A stretch of DNA of 64,000 nt from Fremontodendron californicum (GCA_030761205.1 JAULJL010000017.1:7822001-7886000); one strand, 5' to 3'; positions 24,262-37,481 are shown, counted from the first letter of the stretch. Notes: generated by a model from the letters alone, not told the origin. Made by a program: numbers and translations.

Positions 24262-24782
24262 CTCAAATTGAAAATGTATTGGATGTGAATTTTTGCTTTT
24301 TTTTTTTTTTTGATTGTTGTTCATATATGGTATCATGGCTAGGGATATAAACAAGATACCTATACTCGCAAGCTACTCGGATTCGATTAAAAAAAATCGA
24401 ATTCGGCTCGATCATTATCAAGTCGAGCTCGAGCAGCCCGAGCTATCGAGCAAGCCAAGTTCGATTATCTTAATGCTTGACTCGAGTAGCTCGCAAACCT
24501 AATCGAGTTTTTTTTTATTTTTAATTAGTATTAAAAAAATCTAATTTGAACTCGAACTCGAGCTTGAACACAAATAATCGAGTTTGAAATCGAATATGAG
24601 AATTGAGCTATTTTTTACTAGATAAATGAGTCTAATCGAACGAGTTCAAACAATTCGTTTGTAAAGTTTAATAATTTTACTGTCAATGAATATGATAATC
24701 TTTTAATTAAAATATTAAAAATTAATATAATAAAAAATTAATTAATTTTTAACTCGTTAATTAAGTTTTTAAACTTCACCTG

Positions 24783-24817
<35 letters not shown>

Positions 24818-25195
24818 CAAATTGAAAATGTATTGAATGTGAATTTTTGCTTTTTTTTTTTTTTTTGGTTCATATATGGTATCGTGGCTATGGATATAAA
24901 TAAAATATCTGTACTCGTAAGCTACTCGGGTTCGATTCAAAAAATTCGAATTTGGCTCGATCATTGTCAAGTCGAGCTCGAGCAACTAGAGCTATCGAGC
25001 AAGTCAAGTTCGATTATCTTAATGCTTGACTCGAGTAACTTGCAAGCCTAATCGAATTTTTTTTTTTTAATTAGTATTAAAAAAAATCCAATTTGAACTC
25101 GAACTCGAGTTTGAACACAAATAATCGAGTTTGAAATCGAGCATGAGAATTGAGTTATTTTTTATTAGATAAACGAGCCTAATCGAGCAGTTCAA
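24102..25195. repeat. 550-bp tandem duplication, two copies
   Basis: Copy 1 spans about 24102-24651 and copy 2 about 24652-25195. Both run from tttgtaaagtttaataattt through a TA microsatellite, a poly-T tract and a cgagctcgagca-rich block to a tctaatcga-type end. The copies are about 90 percent alike by eye. The cgagctcgag block resembles a common plant transposon terminus. Apparent short open frames are not conserved between the copies as protein. Confidence 0.85.
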
Positions 25196-27538
25196 TTTTT
25201 ATGAAACTGGATCAAATTCGAACCGAATTTTAAATTTTGAATTTTAAGTACTTAAATTTTTTACAATTTAAAGTCGACTCGATTATATTCTAATCGTGGC
25301 AAACTTTGTTTGGGTATATACATAACTGTCTTGCCACTAATAGGCATGAATTATTTTGTCCGACTGCCACGTGCAGTACTTACATTGATTTAGCAGCCTA
25401 GGTTTCTAGGTCCAAAAAGTTTGATAAACAAGATCCTCCACAGTATTTTTTCCTCCTGTCTTTGAACACAAAGATCCAAATTTTCTTTTTTTTTTTTTTT
25501 TTAAGGAAAAAAAGAAGGAAAGAAGATAAATCAACCCTAAAAAGGGGTTTCTGATCTGTCTTAGGTTTGATCAAAGAGGATAAGCTGTTTCTTTCATTTT
25601 CAGGAGTCAAACCTCACTTTATGCTAAAACATCATATTGACAATAAGGTAAAGATGAAGATAGATCTCCCTTATCTTTCTTCTGCTCCTAAACAAATAAG
25701 TTATTGACTTGTGACATTGACAATTTTCATAGTTTTGTAATCCAAGTAATATGTGTATTCTTGATGTGTTTTTTTGGTTGAACCGAAGAAGTTTTTGAAT
25801 GTCTGGTAAACTTTTATAAGAAAAAAAAAATTATCGAAGAGTATTGAAATTATATTTTTAAAGTATAATTCGATACTTAAATCAATAAATTTTATGAAAA
25901 TAACAAATAAAACTGTAAAAAGGTAAAAAAAATGGCAAAGCTTCAATAGATTCAGGTTTCTTTTACCTTAATCAACCTTTTATTCTGATTTTTTTTGGGA
26001 GATTTTGTGGTGGGGACATGTTGGATTTTATTTTTGCATTTTACTAATAAATATTTTAAAAATATTTTTTAATATTATTATACATGATAATATTATTATT
26101 TAATATATTAAAAATAATAAATAAAATTATTTAAAATTTATAATTAATATAATATTATCATTATAAATAATATATTAATTAATTTTAAAAAATATCTTAT
26201 GAATACTCGTTAATATTTTTTTTTTTTTTTTTGAAAATAATAATAGAATTGTCAATCATTGAGAGAGAGAGAAGGGCAATTTTGGATATTTGGGATATTA
26301 ATAAAATAAAAAAATGAAAAAAGTGAAGCACTTTTTGTGTTTGTGGGGATTGCATTGAATCTCACATGTCTTTTCTTTCTGGGTGCATCAATCAAGTTTC
26401 CCATTAAGTACAAATGCCTTATGCCCCTTATCTCAATAAATAGTTACAGCTAGAAACTGTAATTTTTTAAATACAATTATCAATATAATTCGTTTAATAA
26501 ATATAAATATAATGTAATATGTCAAAATATGATTAATATTATATTTTTTATATTCATATTTAAAATTTTAATAATTATTATTTTTATATTTATATAATTA
26601 ATAAAAAAATATAAAACACAATACATATATATATGAATTATCAGATTTAGTTAATACTGCTTCTTGCTGTTGATTCATCCTACTAGCATAAGATGAACGA
26701 CCACAACTTCTATTTTGTATAATTAGTATTTATTGTTATATACATTCGTACGTGAATATTCGTTGATTTATTTATTTTTTATTATATAATTGTTTATTTA
26801 AAACTGAATAAAATGTATATTAATTAGAATTTACATTGATATGTAAAGTTTGTTTATGAGCAAATTATATCAAATTATTATAAAATTTATTATGTTAATA
26901 TTAATATAAAATTAATTATATCAAATAAAAAAAATTCAATGTAAATTTTAATTCTTTTTTATTTATACCAAATAAATGGACTTGCTTTTTAAGATTAGTG
27001 AAAAATTAAAAATTAAAATTTTTATTTATTATCAAATTAATCCATTTAACAAAAGTGTTTTAATTAAATTAAACTTCTTACTCATAAATTAGATAAATTT
27101 TATTAATAATAAAAAATATTTATAATGACAATTTAGAAATATAGTAAACATCAATAACTATTTTCATCAGTTCAAAATATTCTCCACATGCTTTTATATA
27201 TTATATATTATAGATTATAAATAAATAAATCACTTTTTTTTTAAAAAAAATAAAAAATAAAGGAACTCATGTCTCGTGATCACTACCAAACATTGAACCC
27301 CCTTTTTTTTTTTAATGATTTGATGAATTTTGTAATGTTTATAATATAACAATACCATAGAATTTATCATTTAATTTCTTTTAAAGAAACAGAAAAAGAA
27401 ATTGCCAAGAAACTAAAGCAAGCAGCACAGGAAGATAACCTAACCTAGGAAGGAAGAAATGAATCAAAGAAAGTAACACTTTTATAATAATTAATTCATA
27501 TTAAGCTTCCTTATCCTTCTTCACCCACAAAGAGTGAA
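25196..27538. other. AT-rich spacer with transposon debris
   Basis: No gene was recognised. The segment at about 26036-26215 (aatattttttaatattatta to gaatactcgttaatattttt) looks like a diverged copy of the MITE family found at 48.5 and 52.4 kb. Confidence 0.4.
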
Positions 27539-27550
27539 GTGATGAACGGA
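27539..27550. repeat. Left target-site duplication of the LINE
   Basis: The 12-mer gtgatgaacgga is repeated exactly at 34333-34344, directly after the poly-A tail. Confidence 0.9.
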
Positions 27551-28783
27551 AAGAAGAAGATAAGCAAAAACGGGAGTGACAGAGTTCTCTCCACTGAAGA
27601 AGAAGATGAACTATCCAGAAGCACAAGAAAAATCAATGAAAATCAGTCTGCCTCGTCTAGCCAGCAACCAACAGCTGTGTCTAGTTGTCTTTCATACAAA
27701 GACTCATTACTGGGAGCAAGCTATGGCGCCTATGAACATGGGTTTACAAACCAATGGATGGATGCTCCTGAAAAAACCACAGACGATGACAGCATGGACC
27801 AAGACCACCCATCTGAAGAAGGAGACATTAGTATAACTCTCAGTAATGATGAAAAGCAACGTATCAGGTGAAAATGGTCTTAAACACTTATTGTCAAGGT
27901 CTTTGGCAAGACAGTGCGATATCATTTTCTCTGTAACAAACTTCACCTTCTTTGGAAACCACAAGGTAAGCTTTTCCTTATCGGTTTAGGTTCTGATTAT
28001 TTTCTCATTAAATTCCAAATAGAGATGGACTATGAAGCTGTCATCAAGGGAGGTCATTGGTTTGTTGGGGGACATTTTTTAACTGTAAGGTGTTGAGAGC
28101 CAAACTTCAGAGCATCAAAAGCTTCTCTATCATCAGTTGCAGTTTGGCTACGCCTACCAGAACTACCCATTGAATATTATGATCCTGAAATTCTAAAGAA
28201 AATAGGCAGTCATATTGGCCCCCTCCTAAGAGTGGACAGTCACACCCTCACAGGCGAAAGAGGAAAATTTGCTCGCCTATGTGTTCAATTAAACCTGGAC
28301 AAGCCTCTCCCAAAATCTGTTACAGTGGAGGGCCTCAAACAAGCCATAATCTACGAGGGCATCAGCTCTTTATGTTTCCAATGTGGAAAGATTGATCATA
28401 AAACAGCTCTTTGTCCTTCTCAAACCCTAACACAAACCCCCCAACAACAACCCATGACAAACCAAGCTGCCAATCCAAACCCTACTTCAGATCAGTCTAA
28501 CGAGGAAGAAGGTTTCGACCCTTGGATGCTTGTGCAAAAGAGACGCTCCAAGAGTCGAGCTGTCACATCAAGCCCAACAGGAAAACAAAGTAACCAAGAG
28601 TTAAAAACCACTGATAAAGACACTCCACATGGTCAATCAAAAAGAATCTATGCTGTCAAGTCTCACAACACCCAAAGTTCCTCATCAGGTGCTGACACTG
28701 GCGCCATGCAAAGCTTACTAGTAAAAGGAAGGGTTGACATTCAAGAGTGTGATAATATGTCGAACGTTAAAAAAGACACGTAA
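27542..28783 (+). pseudogene. LINE ORF1 (gag-like, CCHC zinc knuckle), broken
   Basis: One frame reads from MNGKKKISKNGSDRVLSTEE through a DUF4283-like RNA-binding segment (LIVKVFGKTVRYHFLCNKL, KGGHWFVGGHFLTVR, WLRLPELPIEYYDPEILKKI) to a knuckle CFQCGKIDHKTALC (C-X2-C-X4-H-X4-C). It is interrupted by in-frame stops near 27869, 27878 and 28094. The start codon at 27542 lies inside the target-site duplication. A Pro/Thr-rich tail in other frames continues to about 29690. The intact product would coat LINE RNA. Confidence 0.85.
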
Positions 28784-29737
28784 TGCAAAGCAACAAAGCC
28801 AGGTCCCATCATGAAAAGTACTCAGCAAACTTCCTTAGACTCTCAAAAGCTTCCCACAAGTTTGCAGACTGTAACACCCATTTTGATAATATGTCAGTTG
28901 ACCCAATCCTTTCTCCCAAAAACAAGATTTATATTTCCATGCAAAATAGCGTTAAGCCTCACCAGGTTGGTGCTGCCCATGGAAAGACACTACGCAGACC
29001 TCTCACCAAAAAAAAAAAAACTATACAACAATCCCCCACCGTACTTCCTCCGTTGCCCTCTCTCCCTACCACCACCTTTATTCATTTCTTTACAAATGGC
29101 CCTCCGGTGGAATCACAGGAGACTGCAAAGACCAGAATTTAGGGGTCTCAATGCCAGCCAAAGGATGCGGGTTTGCCTGGAACGGAGGCAGAGAAGAGAG
29201 CGTCGCAGACAATCAACCCTTCCATCCCCACAGACACCACCACCACCCCTGCTCTTCCTAGGCCAAACTCACGACCCACTGAGGCTAGCCCTGGAAGAGA
29301 TGAGACTAGGAGAAAGTTCAGGCGGTCCGTCTCACCTAGAAACCGTGAGTCAGTCAGACAACAACTTGGAGATTACTCACACCCAAATGACATCAACATT
29401 AACTTGTCTGATTTTACCACCTTCGCTGCTGCAGTGGCAAACTCCAAGCTCCTCTCACTCAGCTCCTCCGTCGTGGCCTCTCCACATCCTGGAATACCAA
29501 CTCACAACCCAACCACTTCAAATACACCTTCGCAACACCCAATTCACGGCCATGAAGTTGACAGTCAGCAAGAACATCCATCTTCTGAGGCTCTTTGCCA
29601 GCACACTCCTCATACAAGAAACACAATCTCTTCTGTACAAGATGGAAATCTTCCCGAGCTTGGAGAAAAGACAGGGACAGAGCCAGACTGAGACCCAGGC
29701 ATTCCAAATGGTCTCGCAACAGCTTAGAAACTTTGCC

Positions 29738-32700
29738 ATGTCTATCCTTGCATGGAACTGTAGAGGTGCTAGACACCCAAACTTTATTCGTAGTGCTAGA
29801 GACTTGGTCAATACCCACCAGCCGGATATCATGATCATTACCGAAACTAAAGCCCGTGGGGAAGAAGTTCGACACATTATTGATAAGTTGCCTTTTGATG
29901 CTTGGAAGGATACTACAACCATAGGCCTCAAAGGAGGAATCTGAGAGTTATGGAACTCAAACAATGTTACTATCCAAAATCTCTGTGATACTGAACAAGA
30001 GATCCATGCTACAGTCAAGGTACTTTGTTCAAACTCTTCTTGGCTTTTTTCAGCTATTTATGCTAGCCCTCGTTTTCATGAAAGAAAAATTTTATGGAAA
30101 AACTTAAAAACTGTTGCTTCACACCACTCTTTCCCTTGGCTTGTTGTGGGGGACTTTAATAAGGTTCTCTCTTCTCGAGACAAACATGGAGGCCTTCCTA
30201 TCTCAGTTTCTCGACAAAGAGCTTTTCATGATTGTCTTGACACCTGCCAGCTAACAGATCTTGGCTTCACTGGCCCCCGGTTTACTTGGACAAACCTTAG
30301 AGACCACAACCATCTCATCCAAGAAAGAATAGTCTTGTTCTAGCAAACCCTTCTTGGAGAACCATTTACCCGGAAGCTTCTGTCAAGCACCTTACCAGGA
30401 CTCACTCTGATTATTGCCCCGTTCTGCTAACACTTGAGACAAACCGCATCCATTTTAGAGATAAGCCTTTTAGGTTCCAAAAAATATGGTTTGATCACCC
30501 TGCCTTCCCCCAGCTCATCCTTAATAACTGGTTCATTACAGACCTTTCCCTTGGAACCTCATTAGCCCATTTGACCCAATGCCTCAGAACCCGGAACCGG
30601 GAGGTTTTTGGTAACGTGCTCTCTAGAAAGCGAAGAACCATGGCTCGCTTTAATGGTATTCAAAGAGCATTGGCAGTTCAACCAAACCCTTACCTTGTCA
30701 AACTTCAAGGATCCCTAACCGAGGAATACCAAAACATTCTCAAGCAGGAAGAAGGTCTTTGGGTTATGAAATCTCGTGTTAACTGGCTTATTGATGGAGA
30801 GAGGAATACCAGGTTCTTACATGCCACTACAATGATCAGAAGAAAGTATAATAGAATCTCTTTTCTGAAAGATAATGCTGGAAACTGGATATCAAATGAA
30901 ACTTCCTTGGGGCACCTTATTAACACTTTCTTTATTGATATCTTCACAACGGACAGGGAACATGATACCATTTCTTTCGACCATTCTGGATTAAATTAGG
31001 CTTGCTTGTCAGCTGTGGATAATGAAGTTCTCTGTCAACCTGTTTCTGACCTTAAGATTCAAAAAGCCTTCTGGTCCTTCAAACCCCTTAAAGCCCCAAG
31101 CCCCGACGGTTTTCATCCCATTTTCTTTCAAAGATGCTGGCCAATCCTAAAGAAAAAAGTTTGTGCTGCTATCAAGTCTATCTTCGCCATAGCTAGACTT
31201 CCTGGTATTCCAGTTTCTAGGAAGGGAGACATGGCTAAGGCTTGTGGCTAAATTGCTACGGCTTCCTCTTAGAAAGAAAGGTAAGAAGGAAGGTCAAGGG
31301 AAAGAGATAAGGTATAGCATAGTCGGTGGGAAGGAAAGACTAGTGTTTAGCAATCCGGCTGACATTGAACTTGAACTAGCTGCTGCCATTGAAAGAGAAG
31401 AGAGTTCCATGATTTCCGGGCTTAGCTCTGCTTTTGTTGAAGGCATAAGCGCTGCTATTGAATTCTTTTATGGCCTGACTGTTTTCTGAACGAATCCTGT
31501 TCTCTTATCCCCTGCTGTCTCTGAAAGATCAGATGTGAACTCTTCTCGACTCTGAACGAATGGTTTCAGCTATTGTTCAAAGGAGAATGGCTCAAGTGCA
31601 ACAATGCCAAGTGATTTGAATCAAACTTTAATCTCCCTTATACCTAAATGCCAGAACCCTGCCTCCATCACTCAGTTTCGACCTATTAGTCTTTGTAATA
31701 CCACCTACAAGGTGGTAACAAAGATCATCTCCCTTAGGTTGAGTCTGTTTTTGGATAAGCTTATCTCCCCACTCCAGTCTAGCTTCATCCCTGACCGGCA
31801 AACCTCTGATAATGTTATTGTGGTTTAAGAAGCAATCCACTCGATGCATAACAAAAAAGGAAAATGGGGATCAATGGCCATCAAACTGGATCTGGAAAAA
31901 GCTTTTGACAGACTAGAATGGGGCTTTATTAGAAAGGTCCTTACCTTTTTCAACTTCCCTCCAAACTGGATCAAGCTTATTAGAGTTGTATCTCTTCCTC
32001 TTGCATGTCTGTCTTAGTCAATGGTAGCAAGCTTGAAAGTTTTTATCCTTCTAGAGGCATCAGACAGGGTAACCCCATATCCCCTTACTTGTTTATCTTG
32101 TGCATGGAGTACCTCAATAAAAAAATCTCAGAAGCAGTTCATAGCAAGAATTGGTTCCCCATCAGCATAGCTCGATCTAGCCAAAGCTTTCCCATGTTCT
32201 TTTTGCAGATGACATTATTCTCTTTGCACGAACTGACAAAAAGACAACTCATACTATTAGGAGGATTCTCAATGATTTTTGTGCTGAATCGGGTCAAAAA
32301 GTTAGTCATCAAAAGTCCAAAATATTTTTCTTTCCTAATACCACTGAGTGTCAAAGAAGATGGGCTTCACAAACCCTTGGATTCGCGGAAATGGCTGATT
32401 TGGGAAAATATCTGGGGCATCCTATCCACCATAGAAGAATGACCAAGCATGACTATATCTGTATGATTGAAAAGGTACGCTCAAAGCTTGCTGGCTGGAA
32501 AGCGAACCTCCTCTCCCCTGCTGGTCGACTTACTCTTATTCAATCAACCACAGCAGCCATCCCTTCCTATTATATGCAATGCAAAAAGCTCCCGAGTAGT
32601 GTCTGCGCCTCTCTTGATAGAATCAACCGTAACTTCCTTTGGGGGGGTCTGAAAGATTAAGTAAACTCCATCGTATCAACTGGGAGGTGGTTACTCAGCC

Positions 32701-34314
32701 AAAGAGCGAGGGAGGGTTTGGCATTTGGCAAACAAAAGCCCAAAACCAAGCTCAACTTACTAAACTCTGCTGGAGACTCTTAACAGATCAAAATTCTTTA
32801 TGGGCAAAACTTCGGCATTCGAAGTATCTTGAAGGCCTTGGTGCGAATAGTAGAGCCTCCGTCACTTGGCAAGCACTGAGATCCGTCCAACATCTGGTTG
32901 AGAAAGGAATCAGATGGATTGTGAGAGAGGGCTCAAAGATCAACTTTTGGATGGATAACTGGACAGGAATGGGGCCCCTTCGAAACCTTGTTGTTGGCCC
33001 GTTCAACAAAAATGAAGATACTTTCACTGTCAAAAAATTTCAAACATCTTTTAATGATAAAGGCTCCATTGGCATCTCCTTCTCACTCCCTCGGGATGTT
33101 ATTGATTCACTTTTGGGAACCCCTTGCTCCATTCTCCAATCTGGTGCCGATTCGATTTGTTGGAACTTCTCAAGCAGTGGACAATTCACCTTGCTATCAG
33201 CTTATAATATTGCCCTTGATTCATTAAGACCTACATTTCCTCAGGACAAGAAGAACTGGGAATGGATTTGGAAGCAACGTCTTATTCCTAAGTTATCTTT
33301 CTTCCTCTGGGAATGTATCCATCAAATTTTACCAACAAAAGTCTTCCTCAATAGACGTGGAATCGTCGTTGATGTCACTTGCCCTCTATGCTAGAGTGAA
33401 CCTGAAACCATTGATCATCTCTTTCGTGAATGTACCTTCACAAAATCACTTTGGTTGTCCCTCCACACACCTTCACAGCTGGTTTCCTCAGACAACCTCC
33501 CCCTGTCTGATTGGATCAACATCAATATGTCTTCGAAATTCCCTTTTCATGCTCATAATATCCCCTGGAGACTTGTTTTCATCTATTTTCTTTGCAGTAT
33601 CTGGCTAGCAAGAAATGATGTAACCTTTGGGAAACCTCTCCAACGTGCTTCCATCATTCATAAGGCTGTCTCTTTGGCAGCTGAATTCTTTGCCCTTACT
33701 AGTAGATCGAAACCTCTATGCCAACACACCTTTATACCAGTCAATTGAAACCCGCCACCTCAAGGATGGTTTAAACTCAACACTGATGGTTCTGCTATTG
33801 GTAATCCGGGTAAAGCGGGAGCTGGATCCATTATTCGTGATCATAGTGGACAATGGATCATTGGCGCTCACAGATTCATTGGCCATACTACTAGCATTGT
33901 TGCTGAACTATGGGCTCTTCGTGATGGTCTCCTTTTGGCGAAACAGAAACAGATTTCTCACCTTGAAATTGAGCTGGATGCTTTGTCCGTTATAAGTCTT
34001 ATTTCCAGCTCCTTATCTTCTAATCTCATCCTTGTATTCCTTTGGTTTCCAATTGCAGGACTTTGTTGAGTGAACTTCACCACAAGAAGATCATGCATGT
34101 GTTTCGCGAGGGAAATAAATGTGCCAATGCCCTTGCTAGGAAAGGCAGCAACTCTGCTCTTATTGTTGCCTCAAATGAAAGGACCTATGTGTCCTCTTTT
34201 GTTATGTATTCTGAAACTCCTGAGTTTATGCTTTCCTCTGTAGCTGTTGATGTAGCAGGTCTTTCTACTATACCGAACCATCTATTAAGCTTTTATGAAA
34301 TGTTCTTTTTCTGA
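29738..34314 (+). pseudogene. LINE ORF2 (endonuclease, reverse transcriptase, RNase H), broken
   Basis: The order of segments is: MSILAWNCRGARHPNFIRS with TETKA (endonuclease start), VVGDFNKVLSSRDKHGG, APSPDGFHPIFFQ, then after a foreign insertion LISLIPKCQNPASITQFRPI, IKLDLEKAFDRLEW, GIRQGNPISPYLF, FADDIILFARTD, WIWKQRLIPKLSFFLWE (zf-RVT) and NTDGSAIGNPGKAGAG with ELWALRDGL (RNase H). The catalytic FADD and the RNase H acidic residues are still visible. Stops occur near 29942, 30341, 30997, 31826, 33392 and 33746, and the frame changes near 30330, 31200-31603, 32000, 32190, 32640 and 34030. No functional enzyme can be made. Confidence 0.9.
31202..31603. other. Foreign insertion inside LINE ORF2, possibly organellar (NUMT candidate)
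   Basis: LINE coding sequence stops after ...IFAIARLP and resumes with SDLNQTLISLIPK. The roughly 400 bp between them is not LINE-like. It is less AT-rich than the surroundings and contains an 81-codon open frame (31244-31489, with NPADIELELAAAIEREESS) that I cannot identify. No clear target duplication or terminal repeat was seen, which fits filler DNA captured during break repair. Its composition recalls plant mitochondrial spacer DNA, but that is an impression only. Confidence 0.5.
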
Positions 34315-34332
34315 TCAAAAAAAAAAAAAAAG

Positions 34333-34344
34333 GTGATGAACGGA
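34333..34344. repeat. Right target-site duplication of the LINE
   Basis: Exact copy of the 12-mer at 27539-27550, immediately 3' of the poly-A tail. Confidence 0.9.
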
Positions 34345-36500
34345 TAAAGTCATAAAACAATTCTATATTTAATTTTAAAACCAAAATCCTCTCTCAACCT
34401 CAAGTCAAGTGGCATAATTAACAATAATATATTATGTTATTATTGTTGTCATACTAATTATATATTATTCACCATTTTGAGGCATATATGATGTAAAATT
34501 AATTGTTTTTATATGTTTTCATAATTTTGTATACGATTGATATTTTAACAAATCGATAATTGAATTTAATAATATAATTGTACTCATCATGCATTTAAAA
34601 TTTCAAATTGATCTGATATTCGTATCATGTCGATCAAGAATATCATTTTTTAAATATATTTAACAGTTAAAATTTTTTTTACATCAAATAAATAATTAAT
34701 ATTTTTTAATTCACTCAAAATTTAATATGCACAATCTACACAAATAAAATATAAAATAAAATGATCGGATTAACACTATTGTAATTATGTAAATGGATCC
34801 CTCGTATGAGTATATCTTTGCCTTCACTTTTTAGTTTGGTGTGTAAGTTGGATTTGAAGCAGTAGTAGGTTTAGTTTAAACTTTAAACCCAAATCAAAGA
34901 AAATTACAAACATCATTTCGCAGCTTAAAGTTCCTCCTTTTAGAGGCCGTCAAGTTTTTCAAAAAAAGCCAAAAATAAGCAAACAAATATCTTTTCTAAA
35001 CACACGTGTAAGATATAATTAAGTATTAATTTGACTTTTTTTTTTAATAAATGATTTTAAATCATAATATTATATTACAAAATATATGATTACCTAATAC
35101 AATTTGTAATCTTATATGCACAAATTATAATTACCGACATATATATGATAATTTTAAATATGGTACATATAAGATATGCATATTTGTACGCATATATATA
35201 CAACTTATTTTCAATGATATGTAAGATAATTTAAAAAAATTAACATTTTAAGTTTGTTCAAGTAATTTAATTTTTAGAAACTTTGTTGTAATTTAAATCA
35301 CGAAAAAAAAAAATCTCATAATTTACACTTACCTGTATCTATATTAAATCCAAAATTCAAATACCTATACTAAAAAAAATTGTTTGTATGTTGTCTATAT
35401 TAAATTTTTTTATTGTTAGTAAGTCATCTAATTTGAAATGATAAAAACTTTAGTTTCTAGTTCGATTTTAATTTTTTGTTGGTATGCTTAATAATATTAT
35501 TTATACTATCTTTTGGATATTTTATTTTTCCTCAAATATTGTTTATCATTTTTTAATTTTTTTTAATCAAAAACTTTAAACTTATTATGATTTAATATCT
35601 GGATTATATTATATATTTTTATATATATCTTGAACATGTAACTGATTACATAAAAATAAGATTAATTTATGTATTTATACACACATAATTAAAATTAATA
35701 CGTATATCGCATGAGTCAAACTAGTTATACAACAACAACAAAAAAAACTTTCTTATTAGGTAAATTTCGACCATTTGAATCTCAATTTTAAATTAAAATC
35801 TTAAAATTTAGTGTCAAAGTGTTTTCTAAAAAATGAGCTTTATTGTTATAAATGTTTTGATTAATGAGTGTCTATAGATATCAATTAAAAAAAATTTAAT
35901 TATAATATTTTAAAAAATATTTTATATTTAATACATAATTTTTATTAAATTTAAAAAAATAAAATATTAATTATATATTTTTTTATAAACATTAAATTAA
36001 CCAGTGCTATTATATACTTATTAACATTTTTGGTTATAAATGATACTGATTAACATATTTTTGTTATAAATTAACAACATAAAAATACTAAAAATATATA
36101 TTTTTAATTTTCTCTCAAGTATGGAATTGAAAGCTTTTTATAGGAGGGGGCTAACTTTTCCTTTCACAGTTGAAAAGGACAGTGCCCCACTTGGCTTTTT
36201 TCTCCCAATTTGCCCTTCTTATTTCTCAATTTTTAAATATTTAATTTTCTCTCTCTTTGCACTTTTTTATTTTTATTATCAGCTGATTTTTATATGCCTA
36301 TCACATTTCCCAGATACACCCACCAATTTTCTAGCTCTTACTTGCATAATCTCAAAGCAGAGAAAAAAACAGAGCAAAAAGATCAGTGAAAAGGAAAGGA
36401 AAAAAAAAAGGAAAAGAGAGAGAAATTCTGGAAAGCTCTTTGTTCCAGGGTTTCTTGTTGTAATTTTTTTTCAATAAATTTTCAATTTCAATATTACAGC
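34345..36500. other. AT-rich spacer and distal promoter of the CONSTANS-like gene
   Basis: No gene was recognised. A segment near 35865-36060 (attaatgagtgtctatagat ... aaccagtgctattatatact) may be a decayed MITE. From about 36120 the sequence turns pyrimidine-rich, as in plant promoters and leaders. The open frame at 36121-36477 has no recognised motif. Confidence 0.4.
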
Positions 36501-36973
36501 TAGTAACCGATCTTGTCCTCTTCTTTTTTTTTTTTTTCCATGGTAAATTTCTTATTCTCTTTTATTTTAGTTCTTAATTTGATTTTCCTTTCTGGGTCTT
36601 TTTCTTTTCCTTCACTTAATTTTGATTTTATTTCTGGGTTTTAGATTTACTTTTTTTTTTTTTTTGGTTAGTATTTCTGGGTCTCTTGGTTTGTTATCCT
36701 CTGTTTTTTTTTTTTGCTTAATCTGTTTGTGTAGTTTTGTTCATGGAGTTTAATTCTTTGGATTAAAGTTCTAAATTTTTATTCTTTGATTTATGGTAAA
36801 GTTTTCCCCTTTTTGGTTATCTGATTCTTTTATTTTACATGTTTCGAAATGGAGTTAATTTTGCTTATAGTTCTGTTCTTGAAATGCTTACTCCCCTGCT
36901 TTTTGCTTTTTATTAAAAGAAAAATGTTATTTCATTTTTTTATTTTCTTCTTATTTTGTTTTGACTGTTTCAG

Positions 36974-37003
36974 TCTTCATGGATGGCTCTAAAGCTTGAT
37001 GAG
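36974..37003 (+). other. Probable leader exon of the CONSTANS-like gene with a 6-codon uORF
   Basis: A 30-bp segment lies between a good acceptor (ctgtttcag) and a good donor (gag|gtattt). It contains ATG GAT GGC TCT AAA GCT TGA at 36979-36999. A further leader exon probably starts at 37349 and runs into the start codon at 37482. The exon status is inferred from splice signals only. Confidence 0.45.
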
Positions 37004-37481
37004 GTATTTTTTTTCTTTTATTCTTATTCTGTTGTGAGAGTGTGTCTGTGTGTTTGTTTTGCACATTTACTTAAACTCTTGTTGACAATAATTTATTGTT
37101 TTCTGTTTGCTTCTGGGTGCTTAAAACTGTTTACTTTTTGGCTGTGATTATAAAATAATAGAGACTTTTACCCATAAACATTGCTGATCATGTGAACTCT
37201 TCCATGATTACAGTGTTTTGCTGTATCATTATTGTATGAGAAAATTTGAAGTAAATTAAGATACCCCATATAGTCTGTAAATATTCCAATTTTCTTATTG
37301 ATTAGCTTGCTTTTACATTAAGCATGAACTGAAATTCTCTTGTTACAGCAATCTCCCCCCTCCCTTGAAGTGCCAGAAGAAATAGCAGAGTCGGGGATCA
37401 TCTGAGAAGCTACGTGCCCTGATATATAGTTTGCTTAGAAATCTGTAAATTTTGGAGAAAATTAGTAGTGTGATTGGAAAC

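Larger units (their letters stand above)
27551..34332 (+). mobile_element. L1-type LINE retrotransposon, nearly full length but inactive
   Basis: The element runs from just after the left 12-bp target duplication to a poly-A tract at 34317-34331, which is followed by the right copy of the duplication. It holds an ORF1 (gag-like, CCHC knuckle) and an ORF2 with apurinic endonuclease, reverse transcriptase, zf-RVT and RNase H domains, in the order usual for plant L1-like elements. Both ORFs carry several stops and frameshifts, and ORF2 also has a foreign insertion at about 31202-31603. The perfect target duplication suggests moderate age. Confidence 0.95.

Noticed and set aside
29459..30018. Minus-strand frames of 138 and 166 residues inside the LINE
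   Set aside because: They are the complement of the LINE ORF1/ORF2 junction, where the plus strand has clear domain content.
37452..37481. Upstream start of the CONSTANS-like protein at 37452
   Set aside because: It begins with TTG, not ATG; family members start MGYxCDFC, which fits the ATG at 37482.
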